Below are positions 57,611-64,000 of a stretch of DNA of 64,000 nucleotides, one piece after another. Below the pieces are notes generated by a model that was not told where the DNA came from, made no database searches, and saw only the letters and a program-made list of their open reading frames with translations. The translations under genes and the position numbers were made by a program. Positions within the stretch are counted from its first letter, which is position 1; each line of letters begins with the position of its first letter. Source of the DNA: Drosophila miranda (taxonomy: Eukaryota > Arthropoda > Insecta > Diptera > Drosophilidae). The DNA is taken from NCBI RefSeq assembly GCF_003369915.1, contig NW_022881603.1, forward strand, positions 21,821,515-21,885,514. The letters are read 5' to 3'.

Positions 57611-59496
57611 TGAGATGCTGAAACGTTGTTCTGGAGCTGAAGATTAGATCCAGCCCATTGCTTAATCGTGTTGGCCAATTCAAAAACCATTTTTTCAAGT
57701 TTTTCAAGGCGTTGATTGGCTTGACTATTATGCTGCTGCTGTTCTTGCTGCTGTTGCTGTAGCCACATAAGAAACTGCTGCTGCTGCTGCTGTTGGAGCT
57801 GTTGTTGCCATTGTTGAAATTTTGTCTGCTGTTGTTGTAGCAGTGCATGAACTTCATATGAATTCTGTTGCTGGTTATTCAATCCTTGTGGCTGATGCGC
57901 TTGTAGACTATGAAAACGACGCTGGGCAGGTGTAGCAGGTATTGCATTTGAATTACCATTTGCTACGGCAGCATAGGAGGCTCCTGTATTACTTCTAGTG
58001 CCTACCAAAGGTTGGTGCTGAACAATATTTCGCTGGTGCTGCTGTATTGTTGGTCTATTAGCCCCCTTTTTGTGACTAGACTGCAAGGTAGGAAACTGTT
58101 GCTGGTCTCCAGGAAGTGTGGTAGAGTAAGCATATGCCCCTTGATTATTTAAGGGGACATGACCCGTCCTGTTCTTATTAATTGCCTTCTTTGCGGAGCC
58201 CATTGATCGCCGTAGAAACTCCTGATACCATTGGCATCCTTTGTAACTGGCCATATGGCTTCCAGAGCAGTGAATGCAGGTTGGCTGTGCATCTAGGGGG
58301 CGTGTGCATTGTGAGGTTTGGTGATTTTCACCGCATCTGGCACAGTTGTGATGTCGGCGGCAGTATTTGGCTGTGTGGCCGAAATCCTGGCATCGACGAC
58401 ATTGAGCAATCTCTGTGGATTTTCGCATCCTTTCAATCCGTATTTTTTGGCGGCAAAGGGTCTTGACTTGGTAAATTTCGTTAATTTTTGCACAAGGCTT
58501 AATATTAATGAAAAAAATATTAAGTTTTTCGTCCTTGTTAGTCCTTGAGCTTGGATTATGGATGTAAAGGACCTCGAAGCCCAACATTTAAAAATCGGCG
58601 GTAATATCATTGTTTTGGGTGCTATGATGTAGGTCTCTTACAACAATTCTATGAGGCTTTTCAGTCTGCAATTGGTATGTGTGGAATTCTATTCCAATGG
58701 CATCGAAACAATCCACAATTGCTCTATAGGTATCACTGTCTTTGGGGAGGATTCTGACCGTTTCCCCCTGGTTAGCTTTGACGACAACGTTATTCAAATT
58801 TGCAACGTCCTTTATGACATCAAATAAGTCATTTAAGTTGCTAATATTGACAACTATTTGCGGTGGTTTTGGAGGGCCTTTAAGCTGATTACCAGAGCTC
58901 GTTGATTCTCCTTGAAGACACTGGTCTGTATTAACAGCTTCATAAAGGTGTTCATCCAGTTGGTCATTTCCGGCTTTTGCATCTACATTCATCCGAACTT
59001 CCTCATTATTACTATCACTTGGGATGTTCGTGTCAAGAATGGAAAATCTGTTGTTGGTGTTTGCCTGTTGGCTTGTAGTGGGGGGCAAGCCCAGGTCCCG
59101 GCCGCCGCTCCCTCGTTTAGATTTAGATGACAAAGTCTGATCGTTTTTTCTTTTGCCCGTTCTCCGTTTTTGAGCATCCAGAAGTCGTTCGGCAGCAGTG
59201 CGAAGTGTTTTTGCCTCAGTGTCGTCGGGGCATGTGGATATGGAGTTTTCTTGGCTATCAAAGCTTAGTGCAGGGCAGATACTGCTTATTGTAGCAGTTG
59301 CCATGGTGTAGGTGGTGTTGTTGGTGGCACTAGTGAATGTTACTGTTGTTGTGGTTTCTGTGCATGTAGTGTGTTCAGCCTCTGAACGATACTCAGAACG
59401 AATCTCAGAAGGTAATTTGCCTGATATTAGAAGCATTCTCTCATGATCAGTCCGCTTATTTCTAAGCCGAGAGTCAGATGAACTATTCGCATTCAT
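57607..59496 (-). pseudogene. Jockey LINE ORF1 (gag-like), one stop
   Basis: ATG at 59496 (MNANSSSDSRLRNKRTDHER). A Ser/Thr-rich N-terminal part is followed by the Jockey RRM-like region (HRIVVRDLHHST). One in-frame TAA at 58588-58590 interrupts it, after which the same frame goes on (MLGFEVLYIHNPSS). Three CCHC knuckles follow at 58280-58410 (CRRCQDFGHTAKYC, CARCGENHQTSQC, CIHCSGSHMASYKGC), then a long Gln-rich tail (WQQQLQQQQQQQFLMWLQQQ). The protein binds element RNA. The codon-level match on both sides shows the stop is a simple substitution. Confidence 0.85.
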
Positions 59497-59774
59497 TATA
59501 CCGTAGCTGATAAGCGAAGTTTTTATTGCCCCTCTTGTGCGGCTGTGCGCAGACTCAGGGGAATGTCTTGCCCGAAGGGCAGTGAATACAGTTGTAAAAA
59601 CGTTCACAAATGAGTTTTTTGTTTTTGTCCAATTGCCGACACCGCACAAAGCAGCACCCGAATTTACGATGTATGCTATTTTTAGCACACAAGAGAATGC
59701 TCCGCTAAAGCAGAATAAAGAAAACAACTTTGCACAAGCGCGACACAACCGATCTCTATGAAAGTTGATTCGAG

Positions 59775-59791
59775 ACTACAAAAGAAACAGT
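59775..59791 (+). repeat. Target-site duplication, right, of Jockey LINE
   Basis: Perfect copy of 54719-54735. The match shows a recent single insertion. Confidence 0.93.
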
Positions 59792-60401
59792 GAGTAAATA
59801 AAACCATAAAGCGAAGTCATTTTAATAATCGGTTCTGCCGATGATGACAATTGCCTAAAACACACTTGTTCTATTGGGGAGAAACGAAAAAGAAATGCGG
59901 TTACTTTGTAAGTCTGTCGAGCCGTCAATCGAGCGTTTAAGTTTGAGAGAGGGGATCAGCTGCTGACGCAGCAAGGCCAATCTTTGAGTTTCGAAGAATA
60001 AAAATAAAACCAAGTTTAAGCGCAGGGGAGTTAAGTTAAGGGAAATTGAAAATATTTGGAGAGGGTAAACTAAGTGCTAGTAATGTATCTAAATTTTAGC
60101 TATTAATGAATAAATTTATAATGTCTCCTTCAACGTTGATCTTGATTTCCGATACCCAGCCCCTGTAGTAGCGAGCCCTAAAGAAAAGGGGACATAAAGA
60201 ATAGAGGAAGATGGCAGATTATGACCAAGGAAGGGTGGGCGTGGTCCTTCATTCCAGCTGAAGACGACTTTTGATCCGTTCGTGTCGCGTGCGTGTGCAT
60301 ATGTGTAAGTGAAGTCTAATGGCTAAAAGTTTTGTTTCTCTCCGGTTCTGGAATTGTACTTGTACATGTCGTTAAGTTTCTTGCACGCTCTTTTAATATA
60401 A
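59792..60401. other. Spacer, no gene seen
   Basis: Host sequence continuing the Dh44-R2 downstream region, broken by the LINE on one side and ISY copy 6 on the other. No open frame of interest. Confidence 0.4.
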
Positions 60402-61370
60402 AAACGAGGGGGAACGTTGTGAGTTGCTGCGGACACCGCAACTCTACAGTTATATCCGATACTAAGTCAGTATGGCTCTCCTCCGGCAGACGCTGCTAAT
60501 ATTAAACGACACGACAAAGAGTGCGTGCGAGAGAGACAGAAAATCAGTCTGAGCGTGACGTCGGGCGCTGCGTAGCCAGTGCAAATTGATTTGTTCCTTT
60601 TGGCTATAAAAATTATCTGATCTGGTCCAGATTCAGCAATCTGATAGATATGGTCGTTATCTATGATTCTGCGTTTTTATTTTTCTCGAATGTGCAATAT
60701 TGTGGATGCAACAGATTTTCGTCCTTTGCGGGGGCGGAAGGGGGTGTGGCGAAATTTTGACACAAAATGGTCAAGGTCCGATATCACAGGAGTGTGGATA
60801 CCAAAGTTGGTTGCTCTGGCTCTTATAGGTTCTGAGATCCTTGAACTCATATTTTGCAATTGGCAAAACCGACCGTGAAACCTGTGTGTTAGAGAGAGAC
60901 AGAGCGAGAAGGAATGAAATTGTTTTCTTGATTCTGGCTATAATAATTATACGATCTGGTTGAGATTTTGCACTCTAGAAGATATAGTCATCTTCTACGA
61001 TTCTGGGTTTTTAGTATTCTCGTATCGTCGAAATTGTGGATGCCACAGATTTTCGCCCTTTGTGGGGGCGGAAGTGGGCGGGGCAAAGTTTTGAAATATT
61101 CTTGTAGCAGTGACATATCACAGAAGTCTGGATCCAAAACATCGTTGCTCTCGCTTTTATAGTCTTTGAGAACTAGGCGCTGAAGGGGACGGACAGACGG
61201 ACGGACGGACAGACGGACAGACAGACATGGCTCAATCGACTCGGCTATTGATGCTGATCAAGAATATATATACTTTATGGGGTCGGAAACGATTCCTTCT
61301 GGACGTTACACACATCCACTTTTACCACAAATCTAATATACCCCAATACTCATTTTGAGTATCGGGTATA
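60402..61370 (+). mobile_element. ISY/SGM copy 6
   Basis: Plus-oriented copy with both family ends, about 130 bp shorter than the others because part of the middle is missing. The GGAC/AGAC tract is at about 61190-61225 and the 3' hairpin is intact. Confidence 0.85.
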
Positions 61371-64000
61371 AAAAGAACACCACCCTTTTGCCGACGAGAC
61401 AGTAGCCGGAATGATAGCGTGCTGGTCGACCTCTGAGGAAAACATCAGTCCTACTAATCGTTGTCCACTACAGATGGAACAATTTTCTGTACGGAGGATA
61501 CATCCCCAGCATCTGAATAAATGGTCTATTTACTTGAGTGTACTTCACAATGGATTTCTTTTTATATCTTCAAGGGGATTAGAGCTGAGCTATTGAATGT
61601 TTTTGAGTCGTTTGATGTGTGTCTACTGTCACACAATATGTATTCAACAATTTGTAACATCCAATTTTTCATCCAGCTTCAAAGATGAGCTAAAACTTAG
61701 CATGTTGCGCGTTGGAGCATCTGTTGTGGCAAGGAAGTTGAGCAAGTTTATGGAACACACACAAATGTTTAAGTTTATATAGAGTTCTGAGCACAAACGA
61801 ACAGGCGGAACCAAGAATGAAAAGTTTTTCAACAACTAAATTTACAGGCAACCAAGGTTGCCTGTCACTTATTTTCTGTCACTTATCCAATTACTGCCCA
61901 CTCAACCAGCAGCCAAATATTCGAACCAATTATATCCATAATTAATATAAATTTGGGGCTCGTAATTAGAAAACTGCCCATGGATTCGGCTAATTGTTCG
62001 CTAATTAGACCCAACCTTTGGGGCGGATGTGGGGGCGGTGAAGAGCGAGTGGCCTTAGCCCATTTCTTCACCCAGGCTACGAAAAAGGTCAAACTCTCTT
62101 CAAGAAACTTTTGCACAATCTGAGGGATTCCCCCGATAATATTTAGCCAAATATTTTGCTGCATATAATAAGTTGGACGTTGTCAAATTGCAGGAGAAGT
62201 GGGGCCCGAAGAGCTCCCAGAATGCTTATGAATGTTGCATGAGCTGGGCAAGTGATGATAAAATGAACTGAAAAAGCTTTGTTCTTTGCATCCACGCTCG
62301 ACATTTTGATACCTCTTAATGGCTTTATGGATAAGAGGTAAAACGTAGTGTAAACTTTTGGAAAGATTACCTGATTTCTATGAAAATAAGATGATTATTT
62401 GATAGTACACCCTGGCTACACGGGACTACGAGGTACGAAAGCCATAAGGGCAACTGCAGAGCGTGAAGGACCAACCATGAAAAGCGAATGGAGAAACTAA
62501 CACAAATAAGAATACTCGATCCACTCAAAATAAGGATAGCGCCCCTTTTTGTCGAGCTGCATGCCAAAAGGAAAAGGAGGAAGAAAACGAAATAAAAATA
62601 AAATATAAATAAATATTTAATGTGCACGAAGAATGCGGAGCATGTTGGGGTTCTCGTGTTCGTTTGATATGCAGGGAATTCTTTTTTACTCTTAATCATT
62701 TTTTCTGTGCCGCTTTTGGACTTGAAATGTGAGCGGAAGTGGGAACTTTCCTTAATTGTGATTCCCTGAAAAATGAAACCCAGTTGAACAAAGTGTGGTA
62801 CGAGACGGCAAAGGCACTAATGTGGTATAATCACAACAGTGTATGGAAGGCAGGTCTCAGTCCAGCCATGTCGCCATGCCACCCTTTCCATTCCTTTGAT
62901 TGTTGAGCACTTTTCTCGCTTTCATCAGCATATGCGATGTGTGCAGTTGCCGCCTTGAAGTGCCTCTCAACTCCACGAAGGCGACAGGGCGACAGCGACA
63001 AGAACAAGGACACTTGCCACCTGCCTGAAGTAGATAAGAGGCAGAGGGAGAAGGTGATGGTGAAGCTGAATGAGTGGCTGGTAAAACGTCAAACGAGGCG
63101 CCACAAAAATGCCAACCCAATTGTAGCATTTTCATTAACCAAATTGTGCGCGTAAAATGTAAAATGGCAACTTCAGCAACTGGCAACAGCGCAAACGGAA
63201 CTCAATTAAACCTCTCTTAGGCCTTTGTACGGGAATCTCGTGCAAAGGTTTTTCCTGACTGCTTTAATTAACGCCTGGAAGCAGATTCATTAACAGCCCA
63301 AAGGTCAGACGAGACCCATGGAATATGCACAAGTGAATGAATGTCACCTAGATACGAGTATGTCCGATTCTGTGCCTCTGTGGGGTTTGTGGCTGCAGTT
63401 CATTGGAGCCCCGACTGTGATTTATAACCCCGCCTTTCACCGAATCTCCTTTAATTATGTGTAAATTCTCGCATATTATAAATAGCGGCAAAGCTTGCGC
63501 CTAGTTGGCGGCTGGAATTCCGCTTTAATCTTCGGCCACAGAATGGATTCCATCTGACGGGTTGCCTCACGCTCGACTGGCTGCAAGTGGCAAACAGAAT
63601 TTGCCCGCAGGATGTGTGCTGTGGGTGCTGCCCCTGCCACCCGATCCGCTTAGCTGAGCCCCAGTCTCATCTCTGCTTTGGGGGCGAGGACTAATTAAAT
63701 ATTTGTTGTGCCAGGCTCTGACAACGCTGTAATTGTTGAAGGAAACTTTGGACATGCTCATGAGGGGGAAATGGAACTTAAAGCTGTCAGAGAAAGCAGC
63801 GGTTCCACTGGCAATGGCTGTGACACTGGCACCAGCACCGGCACTGGCACTGGCACTGGTACATTTCAATTTCAATGTTCTCTGTGCTAATCGAATTCAA
63901 GCAAAGCAATGGCTGCCAGTTGAAACTGTTCCTTCTTCTTGTTGTTGCCACCGTTGCAGAATCACGTATACGTATTCGTCTGAAGTGGTATATTTCGCTT
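61371..64000. other. Non-coding region at the right end
   Basis: AT-rich, with no exon or transposon coding sequence that I can support. Several short frames exist, but none has a domain or family signature. It contains a short hexamer repeat near 63830. Confidence 0.4.
63823..63860 (+). repeat. GGCACT/GGCACC hexamer repeat
   Basis: About six units of GGCACY, with GGCACTGGCACTGGCACTGG the purest part. A simple minisatellite. Confidence 0.8.

Larger units (their letters stand above)
54736..59774 (-). mobile_element. Jockey-clade LINE, full length (5.04 kb)
   Basis: Minus-strand non-LTR retrotransposon: 5' UTR 59497-59774, ORF1 57607-59496, ORF2 54898-57610, 3' UTR and a poly-A tail (poly-T at 54736-54757). 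It is flanked by a perfect 17 bp target duplication. ORF1 and ORF2 overlap as ATGA. There is endonuclease plus RT without RNase H, and ORF1 has Jockey-type zinc knuckles. Only two coding breaks are visible, so it is a recent insertion, lying downstream of Dh44-R2. Confidence 0.92.

Noticed and set aside
1-64000. CRISPR arrays, rRNA, tRNA genes, bacterial operon signals
   Set aside because: None seen. Intron structure, transposons and gene content are those of a fly chromosome.

Overview
The window is Drosophila DNA, very probably from the obscura group. It holds a gene neighbourhood that lies on Muller element C (2R) in D. melanogaster: Arc2/Arc1, a Tfb1 (TFIIH p62) fragment, an Obp50-type cluster of Plus-C odorant-binding proteins, and the class B receptor Dh44-R2. 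It also carries six copies of the obscura-group Helitron-like repeat known as SGM / ISY (DINE-1 type). Introns are 50-70 bp with GT..AG ends, as usual for flies.

The genes are unevenly preserved. Arc1 (5917-6669), Dh44-R2 (50852-53024, 11 exons, 503 codons), a small secreted-protein gene (43364-43805, minus) and one DM4_12 gene (21852-22883) read cleanly or nearly so. Arc2, two DM4_12 genes and all five Plus-C OBP genes carry frame or splice damage, and Tfb1 has only its C-terminal half. About half of the window is transposon. This mosaic, on Muller C with ISY repeats, is what the D. miranda neo-Y looks like. That assignment is inference; another TE-rich obscura-group region is possible.

Layout: 1-2 kb, the 5' part of an I-clade LINE (minus). 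3.0-6.7 kb, divergent Arc2 (broken) and Arc1 with an ISY copy between them. 8.8-10.3 kb, two ISY pieces head to head. 10.3-16.2 kb, a decayed I-clade LINE split by an ISY copy. 16.4-17.4 kb, the Tfb1 C-terminal half. 18.2-22.9 kb, three tandem DM4_12 genes with an ISY copy. 22.9-44.8 kb, the OBP cluster, split by a 15.9 kb nest of two LTR elements (inner one 9.97 kb, minus, in an outer one of about 5.9 kb, plus) and by one ISY copy. 44.8-50.8 kb, non-coding with a 60-base poly-C run. 50.9-53.0 kb, Dh44-R2. 54.7-59.8 kb, a full-length Jockey-type LINE with a perfect 17 bp target duplication. 60.4-61.4 kb, the last ISY copy, then non-coding DNA to the end.

Functionally the intact genes are unrelated neighbours: a neuronal capsid-forming RNA carrier (Arc1), a diuretic-hormone receptor and secreted proteins of unknown role. 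The OBP and DM4_12 sets are tandem families sharing intron positions, so each member helps to locate the damage in the others.
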